A DNA stretch of 64,000 nucleotides. Source: Adiantum capillus-veneris. Its lineage: Eukaryota; Streptophyta; Polypodiopsida; Polypodiales; Pteridaceae. The stretch covers positions 148,693,640-148,757,639 of the forward strand of contig CM043955.1 of the NCBI GenBank assembly GCA_014529385.2. Direction: 5' to 3'. The notes beneath the pieces were generated by a model. It worked only from the letters and a program-made list of their open reading frames with translations. It was not told the DNA's origin and made no database searches. Within the stretch, counting starts at the first letter, position 1; every line of letters begins with the position of its first letter. Position numbers and translations under genes: made by a program. Below, piece by piece: positions 42,550-54,517 of this stretch.

Positions 42550-44035
42550 AGACATTTTTACTGCTTTCTTGAATGGTGACATATTTGAGGAAGTTTATGT
42601 AACGCAGCCTCACGGTTTTGTCAAGAAAGGACAAGAGGACAAAGTGTGAAGATGTAAGAAGGCTTTGTATGGGTTGAAGCAATCTCCTTGTGCTTGGTAT
42701 GAGAAAGTTGACACTCATTTGGTCAAACAAGGTTTTCGTAAAAGTCCAACAGAAAGCACATTGCATGTAAAGCGTGAGGGTGATATACTTCCCATCGTGG
42801 TTCTCTATGTCGATGATTTGTTGTGATCACTGGACCAAATGAGAGACATATTATTGAATTTAAGACTGATTTGAATGCTACTTTCAAGATGAAAGATTTG
42901 GGACTGCTGCATCATTACTTGGGTATACAGTTTAAGCAGTGTGATGGTGGTATTGCCTTGTGTCAGAGAAGTTACATAGAGACATTGCTATATAAGTTTG
43001 GACTTGAGGATTTCAAACCTATTGCCACTCCCATTGAATAGGTTTGAAGTTGAGTCTACATGATGCTGGTGATCCTGCTGATGTCACTCTTTACCAAACT
43101 GTTGTCGGTTGCCTCATTTATGTATGCAACACGAGGCCGGATATTCAGTTTGCAAGCTCACAGGTCAGTAGATTTATGCATAGCCCAAGGTCTAAGAATT
43201 GGCAAGCTGTCCAGAGGATTTTTCGCTACCTTGGTGGCACTTTACATCTTGGATTGTTTTATCCCAAGGGGGGATCGTTTCCGCCAAACTTACATGCTTT
43301 TTCGGACTCATACTGGGCTGCTTGTTTTGACACGCGTGTCCACAAGTGGGTTCTGTTTTATGCTTGGCAGTTTCATGTATATCATGGTTGAGCAAGAAGC
43401 AACCTATTGTGGCCACTTCGAGTTGTGAGGCTGAGTACAAGGAAGTCTTCACAGCTACGATTGAGTGTGTATGGCTCAGACGCCTTATGGCTGATTTGGG
43501 TGTTGGACAGGACAATGCCAACACTATCTACACTGACAGTCAGAGCGCATTGGCAATTGTGAGGAACCCAATTTTTCATGCTTGCACAAAGCACATTGAG
43601 GTGCATTACCACTATGTCAGGGAAAGGTCTCAGCAGGAGAGGTCAGCTTGGCTTATGTGCCAACACAGGACAACTTTGCAGATCTTTTCACAAAGGCATT
43701 GTCTTGTGAGAAGCTTGAAGCTTTCTGCAAAGCTTTGGGCTTACTCCCCTTTGTGGACTGATCATGTCCTCAGGGCATGACACTTCCCTTTACTCATGTG
43801 CCAGCTCTCGTTCACCGCATCACTCCAGGGGGGATTTGTTACCATATACATGTGGTAGTGGTGTGAACACACTAGGACCTCCTGGGCATTTTTTCCCTCT
43901 TTAAAAGGTTTTTTTCTTCTGTGCATTGTATATACGCCCATCACTCTAGGGCTATCTCTCTTTCCATTGCACACTCAATTGTGTGCCTTGAGCTTCCTTC
44001 GTCTTCTCCAAGCTGTGTGCACCCTAATTCCAACA
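42550..44035 (+). mobile_element. C2 copia 3' fragment: RT end, RNase H, LTR
   Basis: Starts abruptly inside a copia reverse transcriptase (TAFLNGDIFEEVYVTQPHGFV, about 42557), then ALYGLKQSPCAWYEKVD, LYVDDLL (catalytic YVDD, about 42808), LGLLHHYLGIQF, TRPDIQFASSQVSRFM, RNase H (SWLSKKQPIVATSSCEAEY, IYTDSQSALAIVRNP) and the 3' LTR (43837-44035). Several stops and shifts. The 5' portion of this element is missing; a copia gag-protease fragment of similar type lies at 50035-51420. Confidence 0.8.
43837..44035 (+). repeat. C2 3' LTR
   Basis: 199 bp, TGTTACCATATACATG...CTAATTCCAACA, preceded by the polypurine run CAGGGGGGA. A TTTAAAAG (about 43900) may be its TATA box. Confidence 0.75.
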
Positions 44036-44534
44036 AAAATTGATAAAGCCTTTTGACTAGAGCTTTACAAGGCTATTAAGAGATAATATACAAAAATTGG
44101 GAGATTTTAACTTGGTTAGGTCATCCTAAGATCATATCAAGTATTTAGGTTAAGAAATCAAAATCTTGCCTAGAAAACCAAAACAAGGGTCCAAATCAAG
44201 TGAAAATTGTTGTATAGGGAGTGCAAGGCATAAGGAATCTATGTGTGAGGAGGTAGAAGAAAAATTAGCAGACTTGACTACTGAGTGAAATTCTGGAAAT
44301 CAATTGTGTATAAACTTGTTTTCTCCACAATTTAGTTACAACCCTTGAGAACAGACTAGCCATTTGTGTATATACAAGAGGAGTCCAGCACATGACAGAC
44401 GGGAAGAAATCAATTTAGGTACGCTTTCAAGTTTGCAATCCTGATTACCGTTCCATATGTATTTGAGATCAAGAAATGTTTTCAAACCAGGAGCTAAGAG
44501 CGTAAAATAGTGTTAACCAATTTGATTAGATCCC
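44036..44534 (+). other. X element leader, non-coding
   Basis: AT-rich, no coding signal. Differs from its copy at 54518-55047 by the 2-base and 29-base indels. Confidence 0.5.
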
Positions 44535-46796
44535 TTGACAACTATACAAGAAGACTCTAGTACTTTGTCTAAGTATTCCCTTTACGACACGACTGCCGAA
44601 GGGTCAACAATGAGAATTCATAGTGAAAACATGGTCACAGATACCTCAGGTACCTTTGTTGAGACCAATAAGATTGAGCTAGAGATAAAATATCCTGATC
44701 GACACAGTGCAAGCATATATCAGGATGTAAATGGTAAGTACTATTACCAAGGTGGAGATGTATTGAACATTCCTCCTAAAAGGGTTGATGTTTATTACAA
44801 CTCCAAGTGCTATGTGGATATAAATGATGTGGAGTACTATGCAGTTGAGGATCTTGATTCTATAGACTCTATCAGATGAATCCTAGTGACCAATGAGGAT
44901 GCGGAGGTGCCCGAGCAACCTCCTACAATACCTAAGGCTGATTTGAGAGGAACCGTTAAGGCTAGAGAGTCCTAATAGACCATGTGTTAGATGGATTGTG
45001 TGAGATAGAAAGAGAGACCAATGGAACTTTCTACAAGTGTTTAGACCGAAGAGCAAGGTATCAGTTAGAAAGAGAGACCAATGGCACTTTCTACGAGTGT
45101 TTAGACCCAAGAGCAAGGGAGTTGACTCATTTAAAGTATCTTTATGTCTATGCTGATCAGAGTCAAGCGAGTTCCCCAAGTCTAGCTTTGGATAAATATG
45201 AATGGAAATATTGACGAGCATCGCAAGTAGATTTAAATCAATTTCATGATGAATGGCATGCCAGTCTTTGAAGTGGTATAGGTAAATCATACACCATCGC
45301 AAATAGTTGAAGAAGAACAAGTAGCTGAATCTCAAATTGAGAGAGTGTGGCTTAAACCACGAAAGAGCAATAAAAAAAGACAAGGTAGTAATTGTTGGAA
45401 TGAGCATGAAAGAACCATCTAGGAGTGTTCAAGCTCCAAGTATGGTAGTAGAAACATCGGGGACAAGAGGTGGACATTCGGTCAACATAGGACCAATATA
45501 TCCACATGTTCAAGTGGAAACCATTAGAGCACTTGCGTCAAGAACAACATCAGATGGTACACGTGTAGGTAGAAAGAGTTAATCACCAAGAAGATGGACG
45601 AGCTGTAGAAGTAAATGATGTAAGTGATTCCCCATGAGGAAGATTGTTTGGGGAAGGCAAGTAAGGCAATCCAAGGTAGCTAAATGGGTAAACAAGATAT
45701 TTTTAAGATCAAAAGACCTATCTGCTCATGTGGCAAGCTTCATGCAAGTAGTAGAAGCCAAGATTGTGAATGATCCAAGGATGCAATGCCAAGAGTTTGG
45801 AATGACCCTAGAGGGAGACACTACACATTGATTCCAATTCTTGAAACATGTGACATTTGCTGACATGGAAGAATTCTATAAAGAATTCACGGGAGGGTTC
45901 TCCAAGAGGCATAGAATACAACTCTTACTCTCACATTATCAATTTTGAACAAGAGCCTAAGGAATCTGTAATGGACGCATTGCAATGCATGAAAAGATAT
46001 GTTAAAAGATGCCGTATGGAAGAACTTCCTACAGAGGCCAGGATAGTTAGCAGATTTATCACAGGCTTGAGAAGTGAGGTGCTGAAACTGAATTTGTCGT
46101 AAAAAAATGGGACACCTTAGATGAGGTCATGAAGGAGGCCATAGACATGGTGGACAACTACAAAATATTTGAGGATGATGTGGAGAACTTAGATGAGGTC
46201 ATGAAGGAGGCCATAGACATGGTGGACAACTACAAAATGATGTGGAGAAGAATAGCAATAGAAAGAGCTCTAATTCAAGTGAGACTTCCTCTGTCAAGAC
46301 TACTAAAAAGCAAGAAGGAATAGTGAATTATGAACAATTGATGGAAGAGATTTTACGACAAGTCCATGAAAGAACAACATTGTAGAAGCCAAAATAATGT
46401 TATACTTTTGGTGGGTATCATTTATCTAAGGATTGTCCAACATTAGTATAGAGGCCGTTATAATGGTGTGACATCGAGAAGAAGTGGACGAGCCATACGA
46501 CAGGATAGTGCAATTACAAGAAGAATTATGTCAGAGGGAGACCAATGGGACCAACAATAGCAGCACCACCACAACCAAGATATGCACTAGGACCAGTGTT
46601 ATGAGGAAATATCATTGTTAGAGATGTGCTCAAGAGGGCATGTACATGCTCCTGCGATACCTCAGATGATGCACAAAGGACCATTTAGTTGGGATTAAAT
46701 ATTGATAATGTTTATTGCACTTGGAGGACCAAAACCAAGACATTCATATCCTTCAAAGCAATACAGTGTAATTCTACACCTTTACGACCTTGTTAC
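44535..46796 (+). pseudogene. X element gag (Tat/Athila-like)
   Basis: An acidic Tyr-rich N-terminal frame (44535-44879), then broken frames with two 20-residue repeats (ERETNGTFY(K/E)CLD..., 45007-45126), then the gag core: WVNKIFLRSKDLSAHVASF, MQCQEFGMTLEGDTTH, ELPTEARIVSRFITGLRSEVL (45634-46102). These match the gag of B (GMTLEG motif). Next come a 24-residue tandem repeat (46116-46259) and the knuckle relic CYTFGGYHLSKDCP (about 46408-46449). The final codons, PCY, stop at 46796, where the LTR of G1 begins; the rest of that knuckle is at 16397 on the other strand. Confidence 0.75.
46792..46796. repeat. G1 target-site duplication, right, inverted (GTTAC)
   Basis: Reverse complement of GTAAC at 16398-16402. 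It directly abuts the inverted LTR end TGTAATGGAATTGG. Confidence 0.8.
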
Positions 46797-47708
46797 TGTA
46801 ATGGAATTGGCCTATTAACTTGAGAGTAGTAGAAATTAGAGAGAGTACTTTTGTGAAATTACTTTGTGAACATAGCGGGTGAACATAATTGATGGTAGCA
46901 ACATAAACATAGCATTTAGTTAACTTGGCATGAGAAATACTTTTGCAAGAGAGAGAATTTAGAGAACATGACAACAATTGAGGACCGGATTTATGTGGAG
47001 TCGGTCCCTCCTCCAATAGGCATTTTTATTATGATTTCTCCCTTGTTACAATACAATCTTTGTGTTCATTGTGACCTAGGTGATGCAATGAAGGTGGAAA
47101 GCTTCATGCATCACGAGCATAACATAAACTTTGAAGAAAGAATTAACTATTTCAAGCCTCAGTCCCAAGACCTGAAAGACATTAGAAGGTGGAGAGAGCT
47201 AGCAGGGAATGAGGGTAGGAAAGAGGAAGAAGAAACATTTCATAGGAGAAAGAACTAGTTCCTCACATATCATCCCTCTTCTTGCTAGCATACATAATAG
47301 CATAGTGATGAAGATGGAGAAGATGGCCAGCTTAAGCATTGAAGCATGGATCTTGGTTGGATTTGCATTCCATAGCCATGAGTGTTGGTGTAGGCTCTCA
47401 ACCTCTCTACTTGCTTGGATAAGGAGAGGGAGATCTTGCACTTTTCACTTTACACAATGAGAGTGTGTGTGGAGTGTGTGGGAGAGTATACCCCCTAAGC
47501 AAGCCCCTAGCTTCCTTGGTCGACCCCCCTTGTAGCTCATGCTTGAAGCTCATGGACCCCTCCTCCAGGCCTAGCCAATCACAAGCAGGAGGTAAATCAA
47601 GTAACAAGGGTAGCCTTGGACAAGTGTCCCCTTTGCCCTTTGAGAGAGAGGACTTGATAAATGCTAAAATAATTAATTAAATCTTCTAAATTATCATTGG
47701 ACCCCTTG
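46797..47708 (-). repeat. G1 3' LTR, second part, inverted
   Basis: On the minus strand it starts CCAAGGGGTCCAATG and ends CCAATTCCATTACA, continuing the LTR cut at 30313. It matches 17056-17257 and 22478-23393 of the 5' LTR, without the fold-back element and with an extra ~230 bases (about 47030-47262). Confidence 0.85.
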
Positions 47709-47713
47709 GGTGG

Positions 47714-48620
47714 TGTGGGACGGGTGTCTAACCTCACTCCTATCTTATTGCAGACATAGCGAGAACCATGAATATAATTGTCAATCCATGGGATGAAGCT
47801 GACTCGACTAGTGTATAGAGGCTACAAGAGATTGTCAATCTCTTAGAAAACAACAAACAACTCGCATCTAACTCAGGTTACACTCAAATGACTGAAATCA
47901 CCAAAAGCTAATCTCTCATCGGTAAACAAATCACATCCGTTACAGCATCAAACGACATCCAAACGTTATGAAACTTCTAGGACATGTTTATAATATCTAA
48001 GCACACATTCTTATGGTCTCAAATCTCACTTTAGGTCAAGTGCAAAAATCACGATTATTAACAACAGTGAGTTTTTGACCTAGTCGTTTTTTATCTAGAA
48101 TGCATCTAAATGCTTAGCAATGATGCCCCAATACCCCGCCTATGCTTAGTTTTTTATTTTAAAGCTTAAATTCCTACTTATGATGAAATTATGCCACAGG
48201 TCGGTGATGGAAAAAGCTACAAAATACCATGAAATGTTTACGTCAATGCGTAGAGATCTTACCTGCGGTTGCAAGGCAACAAACGTGACTGCAATGTGAC
48301 AACCAAGAAGGAAGTAGGCAGTGCAAGAAGGAGAGAAGTGAGCGCTGTTAGCTCACGCTGTGTTTCTGTTATCCAAAACTTATAAAAACTTACAAAAATT
48401 GGCTTTTATACCTTAGCCAATATTTTTGGTGGTCAAAACTAATAATCTAGGAGCTCTAACTAAAGACAGGTTGATACAATCTAGAAGCTTATAGCCTCGG
48501 CTTATCAATTAGCAAGTTTATATGGAAAATAGGAGTTACAATTCCCGATTCATCAAAATAATAATTGTTTTTACACTGAAAGCTCCGAAAAATGTGATCC
48601 AAGTTAGCTTGCTGCTAACA
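47714..48620 (-). repeat. B 3' LTR, inverted
   Basis: 907 bp. On the minus strand TGTTAGCAGCAAGC...CACCCGTCCCACA. It matches the two-part 5' LTR of B. The duplicated GGTGG (CCACC) is at 47709-47713, and the polypurine tract (minus strand GGGGAGGAA) is at 48621-48629. Confidence 0.85.
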
Positions 48621-50034
48621 TTCCTCCCCTACACACCTGTGTCGTCTCGTGACACAGCTTTATGGGTTGAAGTAATCTTCGGGCTGATGGCTGGCGAGGT
48701 GGTCTTTCAGTGCATGTAAGGCTTTCTCATATCTGATCTTTCTTTCTTTGTCTGGAACCTGCAAGAATTGCATGGTGACCTTGTTTTTGAGCTCAATGGC
48801 TGAGTAGCCAACAAATCTGGAGGTTAGGTTGATTATCACTAGCCCAAATATTTTCTTTCACCAAGTGAAGACCCTATATAAAATTCTTCCTCAAACGCCA
48901 ACATATTGCTAGATGGCAAGAACATGCATCGGGTATAAAAGCCGTAAAGAACTTCTTCAGAAGGTTGGCCGTTTAGGTTGTAGCAAAGACCCTTATTGCC
49001 CTCGAGGAATGACATCCACGGTGCTCCTACTTGCTCTGGCTTGTGAAAAGCTTCAATGCATGTGAGCAGCATTCGGCAAATTTTGTAGAGCATGGCACAT
49101 GAGAGATCAGGGAGACTTTTGAAGAATGGCATGGCGCATGTTAGGGTTTTCACCATGTATTCCTCTGTCGGTGTTCTCTGCTCTGGAGATGGAAATCTTG
49201 GATAATTCAGTCATGTAGGCCGCTTCTTATTCAGTGCTTCATGTGCTTTCCATGTCCTTACCCGCGGTACAGGACAAAAGGTTGGGTCCTTTTGAAGGGT
49301 TGCGGGTGCTCTTGTGAACAGAATCAGATATCGTGGATTTTTATTGAGCCAGTTCTTTCTCCACTTGGTGGACTTCCTCTTCGCCTTCTGTTTGCATGTC
49401 TTTATATAGTCTTTCTTTGACCTGTAAAAGCTCTACCTTGATCAAGGGATATGGCAATGATTGTTGATGCCATCATGCATTGATTTGGTTGGGAGTGAGT
49501 TGAGTGACATTAATTGTATGGAGAACTCTCAACTCCCAATCCATCATTGCTTTTCATTTTTCATTTGTTTCTTGAGAAACCTGTTCTTTGAGTGCATCCT
49601 CCTCATCTTTAGACAACTGGACCATAGGCAATTGCTCTGCATCTATTAGTGGTACTTGAAAGTCTTCTTCTTGTAGACTTCTGTCGGCTGTGTTTCCATC
49701 TTAGTAAAAGAGACTGATGGAATTTCAACATTTGGTTGCTTTGAGGTACCAGCTTCTTCTTATGTCTCTTGTTGTCCCTCTCGCAACAACTGATTGACTC
49801 GCTTGAGCTCTGTTATCTCCTTGAGCAATTGTTCTTCTCATTGTACCCGCATCATTGAAAAGTCTCTTCGTTGTGACTGCTCTAGCTTTAGCTCTAGCTC
49901 AAGATTTTTATTCTTCTTTTCCAATGCCTTATATACTTTGTCTGTACCTTTGATCGAGGAAACTGTAGGAGTTTCCCTTATCTGTCTCAAGAAATCTACC
50001 TGATCATTGATCCTTTGCTCTGTATATTGTAGAG
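48621..50034 (-). mobile_element. B 3' interior with coiled-coil frame, inverted
   Basis: On the minus strand, sense with B. A frame from 50059 to 49838 gives a coiled coil (EQRINDQVDFLRQI, ALEKKNKNLELELKLEQSQRRDF). It continues after one TGA with EEQLLKEITELKRVNQLLREGQQE. Further on, frames such as 49156-48839 (CAMLYKICRMLLTCIEAF, APWMSFLEGNKGLCYNLNG) and VPDKERKIRYEKALHALKDHL precede the polypurine tract. No known pol domain. The position after where pol should be invites comparison with the extra 3' ORF of some Tat/Athila elements, but I see no transmembrane signature. Confidence 0.5.
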
Positions 50035-51420
50035 ATGCGTTTTCTACGTCAAGCTGCACTTGGATCTTTTGTACTAATAGACTTGTGGTTAAGAGTTCAT
50101 TTGTTATCTCTGGAATCGAATATTATGCATGAGGAAGATGATATGGACACTTTCCTTGTTGGTGTCAAGGATATCAATGAGCAACTTATTTTTGCAGGTG
50201 AAGACATTTTAGACAGTTCCCTTGTGCAGACTAATCTTGATGCCTTACCAGATTCTTACCAGACTTTAGCTAGTACTTGGAGACTTATGACCCAAGGAAA
50301 CCCTGAAGTTGTCAAGTTTGATGCATTATGCACATTGCTGTTGCAAGAGTCACTTTCCAGAAAAACAAGACTAGGTAGCGTGCAGTTGAACAGGCTTTTA
50401 TTGCTACTCAAAGAGAGGGTGGTAACAGCAATGCAGCCACTTCTTATGGTTCTGTTGCGAGTGGCAAACTTCTATTCCTAATGCTTCTGCTGGCAGCAAT
50501 TTGTCTGGAAATTTTGGTGATAAGGGAAAAAAGAGATACGTTGCCATTATTGTAAAGCTAATGATCACTTGATCAAGCAGTGTCTTAAGTTGAAGGCCAA
50601 AGAGGCTAAGAAGAAAGAGGGTGGTTCCACTGCAAATGCTGGTTCCACTACAAATGCAGCCATTGTTGAATTTTCTATGAAAGGAGACTGTGATGTTGAT
50701 GTTGATGCAGAATGGTCTTTTCGTGTAGAGTGCACTTACAATCCTGTTGTCCATGATGCATGCATGTCAGTTGCTGTAGATTCACATGTGTGGTATTTTG
50801 ACAGTGGTGCTATAAGCACATTACCTCACATCGTGAATTGTTCACCTCTCTCGAGTCTGTCCCTCATGGGAATTCAGTCACTTGTGTCAACAATGCCTCT
50901 TATCCAGTTCAGGGGGTTGGAAAGATTGTGCTTATTGCTGCAAATGGAAGTTCTTTCACACTTGTTGATGCACTTTATGTACCTGGGATCAAGAAGAATA
51001 TTTTGTCTGTATCTACACTTGCTAGACTTGGACTTGTAGTCAAATTTGTGGATGACAGATGTACAGTTCATGATCTCAGTTTTGGTGATGAAATTGTTGC
51101 ATCTGGCCTTTTGTGCCGTGGGTTGTATAAGCTCACTTTGTATGACAAGTGTGGACAAAATTTTGCAAATGTAGTTGCAGATTCAAGGACTGTTTCATAT
51201 GCAAAACTATGGCATGCACGTTTTGAGCATCTAGCTTTTGCCAGTTTGCTGCGTTTGCAAAAATCTGATATGGTTGCTTCTTTGCCACCTCTTGAAGCAC
51301 TTTTCAAACATGTTTATGAAGGCTGTATTTTGGGTAAGATGCGGCGTTTGAAGTTTCCAAAGGATGGTTCAGTTAGGGCCACATGCAAGTTGCAACTTGT
51401 GCATAGTGATGTTTGTGAAA
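50035..51420 (+). pseudogene. copia 5' fragment: gag, protease, pre-integrase
   Basis: Begins mid-gag (LLSLESNIMHEEDDMDTFLVGVKDINEQL, LDALPDSYQTLASTWRL...VKFDALCTLLLQE), then a zinc knuckle CHYCKANDHLIKQC (about 50542-50583) in another frame, protease loop WYFDSGAISTLPH (about 50791-50829), ALYVPGIKKNILSVSTLARLG and the GAG-pre-integrase LWHARFEHLAF...GCILGKMRRLKFPKDG. It ends at LVHSDVC, just where the integrase core would begin. Frameshifts at about 50480, 50535 and 50840. It may be the missing half of C2 or of a close relative. Confidence 0.8.
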
Positions 51421-51429
51421 GGACAAAGG

Positions 51430-51583
51430 GTAGACTGGCATGTGGTTCTCCTCCCAACCTCCCTGCTTATAGCCCTTGCAAGTAGGTCCCCTTAATGCAG
51501 GCCTGGCCCTCGGCTCCTAGCCGTACTAAGCCATTCAGTCCCTGGCCCTTGGCCTGCTGTCCGGTCCTACCATTGTCCTGACA
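51430..51583 (-). repeat. LTR fragment of element Y
   Basis: On the minus strand TGTCAGGACAATGGTAGGACC... directly after a polypurine tract (AAGGGGGGAGTAA, complement of about 51584-51597). Truncated at its distal end by the copia fragment. Confidence 0.6.
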
Positions 51584-54266
51584 TTACTCCCCCCTTGGAG
51601 AAGCGTTTTCGTGTGCGAAAACACAAGTGATGGTATCTTCATAAGAACACTAATGTTTCCATCGTGACATCCCTCCTGGATCCAACGATTCATTTGAGCG
51701 GAACACAGTTCAGTAGGAGGTTCAATGAGACCAAGAGTAACATCTTGATTTTCTACATTGTTGTCCATTTGCAACTATCTGATGGTACCGGTTCTTATCC
51801 AAACATAGTGTGTAGACTCCATTTAGAACGCCCATGAGCATGGTAAACGATTTTATCACAACAAAGATGTACCAAAAAGAGTATCTCTTGTCACTTACCA
51901 TGAAAGTAATTTTCTGACATAACTCATCATCAAGTTTAAGTCCTTGACTTGTTCCCAAATTTCATCATCAGTAAACAACCCCACCCTAACGGGTTGAGAA
52001 CTTGACTTAGACATGAAGAGACTAAACCTAGTCGCAAACATGCGTTAATTGATAGTAAGTAAACTCCAAGAAGAGCAATAAATGCTTATTAATTGGAGTG
52101 CTCGGTGCTAATGTATGCACTTTGCATATCCTTTAGCTCAAGATAACACTTTGTAATCTGCCTATCCCCTTCGATACCTGACAATACTGAGGTGTGTTTC
52201 CTCCATGGTTTACAGAGATTCTTCCTAGATGATTGGTAAACGGGGATCACAATATTGTACAGCATTCCACAAGCACCCAAACCGAGCCATGACCTCTATT
52301 GGTGATTGTTAGAACTAAAAGTAATCTCATAGAGATATTGTACCTAGAGTGTAAAATGCTTCATAAGCAACAACTTGATGAATACGCATGCCATTCCAAA
52401 TCAGCTCTTGTTAAACACTAGGGCCCATAACACCTAGTGGCATGCATTTAGCAAAAAATAGATCCGAACCTGGATATCCATGATCATCCTTGCCAATACT
52501 TATGGAGAATGTGATGTGCATAGCACACAGTAAAGAGGAATCTAAATAGTTCCAAAAAGAAACTAAATACTTTCTACGCAATCATTTGCAAGCCTAGCTA
52601 AAACGTTTGAACCATAATAGAAGGTGAAACATTAAACACTTCTAGGGACAAACAATGAAACTTTTTCATTAACAACTTATAGCCTTGCTATATGTATAAA
52701 CAACCATCTGTAATTTTTTTTAGCAGCACTTGTACCTTAACAAGTCATTCTAAGTATCCGATAATTTTTTGCCACTAAAATTACTCATGATACGTCGTGC
52801 TGAAAATGGTCTAGAAAACAGGATTGGACCGGCACCTAGGGATTTTGTCGTGACACATACTTGAAATATTGGGCGCCAGTGTCAGTCCCAGAGACTCATA
52901 TCCTCCACATGTGGAATATGTCTCATGTAAGAATGTCTGAAAAAAGAACATTCTTGAAGTACAAGATGTACTTGTGCGTGGAGGTAACTGCAAACACTCT
53001 ACGACGGGAGTGAGAAGGACCCTTATTAGCCTTGCTCCACACTGGCTAAACCGAACTCCTTGAGTTCCTAGACCATGTTGTATCCCATGTGACAACATGT
53101 GCCAAATCGAACCCAACAAGTGGGTTCATAACTACATAATGTATAGTGGACACTACGGCCCGACATGCCCTTGGCATGGCTCTAAAACATTCAAGTGTAT
53201 TTATACGTCTTGAAAAAAAAAAAGCAAAGCATACTAAAAAATGGAATAACACCAAAGCAATAGATGTATACCTGGAGATTGGAACTGAATGTTCACTTAC
53301 TCCTATTCAAATGCACAAGAGCACCTCGCCCTCCTGTGAAAAAACAAGCAACATTGCACCAAAAACCCTGGGTGTTTGGTTAGAATCTACATAGTCAAAC
53401 CCCTTGGTAAGACCCTTTGTAGGAACTGCTCAACTAGCAGGTAACGGTAATCAACATAGTCAACCGTGTACAAAATGATTGGAATCAATTGAAAAGTTGA
53501 ATTTGCCCGCTACCGCATGGTAAATTTCGAAATTCGTTCCTTGAAAGTATAACGAGCATAGATCAAATTGTGATCCTCAATTCCTATGGGAAGATTTAGC
53601 AATTACCCGTCGCGTCGTACCCCAAAACAGTATGTCCATAGACACTCCGTAGTGCTATAAAAGGAGCACGAAATCAACAAAAGTGAAATACCTAGCTCTT
53701 ATGGGTAGCCATGCTGCCTCAACTGATTGTTGCATTGATACTTCCTTTGTAGAGATCAGTGGATGTGAGTTTAAGAAAGAAAACTCAACTTGAGCGTCGC
53801 ACTTAAAACATGTAGTGCAAAAATGATACCCAAAACATCCGTAATGACAAGACTCTTGCTTGTCCATAAACGTTGATGTATTCGATGTGTACTCTCTGGG
53901 CACATCTGTTCGGTCTTAAGTACAATCACCCAAGGAATGCCAATAGTTGGGTCTTACCCAAGATTTGACAATGGCTCTTAGCCAGCCTGTGTGTGGCTCA
54001 TAGCCCTTATGGAAATTAGTGTTCAATCGATGAACCGATGAAGACTAGTGTGAATGGAATTTTGGCCAAGTTCTAGGTGAGCATTAGAGCATCTTGGCTC
54101 AAACTAACTCACAAGAAAAACATGTATCAAAGAGCTGCTTAGAAAGTTTTCCTTATTCTTGGAAAGAGAGAAAGAGAAGGAGAGAGAAGGAGAGAGAGAG
54201 AGAGAGAAGAAACTTTCCGTAAATTTCTAGAGTGTGTACCCAAGTTGTGTGCTCTTGCGCATCTTA
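51584..54266 (-). mobile_element. element Y 3' interior, decayed
   Basis: On the minus strand a frame ends with FSHTKTLLQGGSNVRTM, the style of ending seen just before the polypurine tract of plant gypsy elements. Upstream frames (53119-52811, 53903-53655) have no recognised domain. An AG-rich run lies at 54160-54209. Classification beyond LTR retrotransposon is not possible. Confidence 0.4.
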
Positions 54267-54318
54267 TCCCTTTACTCATGTGCCAGCTCTCGTTCACCGC
54301 ATCACTCCAGGGGGGATT

Positions 54319-54517
54319 TGTTACCATATACATGTGGTAGTGGTGTGAACACACTAGGACCTCCTGGGCATTTTTTCCCTCTTTAAAAGGTTTTTTTCTT
54401 CTGTGCATTGTATATACGCCCATCACTCTAGGGCTATCTCTCTTTCCATTGCACACTCAATTGTGTGCCTTGAGCTTCCTTCGTCTTCTCCAAGCTGTGT
54501 GCACCCTAATTCCAACA
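54319..54517 (+). repeat. C2 LTR, duplicated copy
   Basis: Second copy of 43837-44035. Its upstream RT/RNase H is not duplicated: 54266 and leftwards is element Y. Confidence 0.85.

Larger units (their letters stand above)
43785..54266. repeat. 10.5-kb tandem duplication, copy 1
   Basis: Starts TCCCTTTACTCATGTGCC in the C2 3' end. The whole block recurs from 54267. The coordinate offset is 10,482 at the start and 10,514 by 47500 because of small indels (2 bases near 44363, 29 bases near 44503, 1 base near 47470). Confidence 0.95.

Noticed and set aside
44883-45407. Minus-strand 174-codon frame opposite the X gag
   Set aside because: It is the antisense of gag-derived sequence with its repeats. 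The plus strand carries the known domain.
51535-53255. Minus-strand frames as independent genes
   Set aside because: They lie between an LTR fragment and decayed element sequence and show no domain. They are best explained as remains of element Y.
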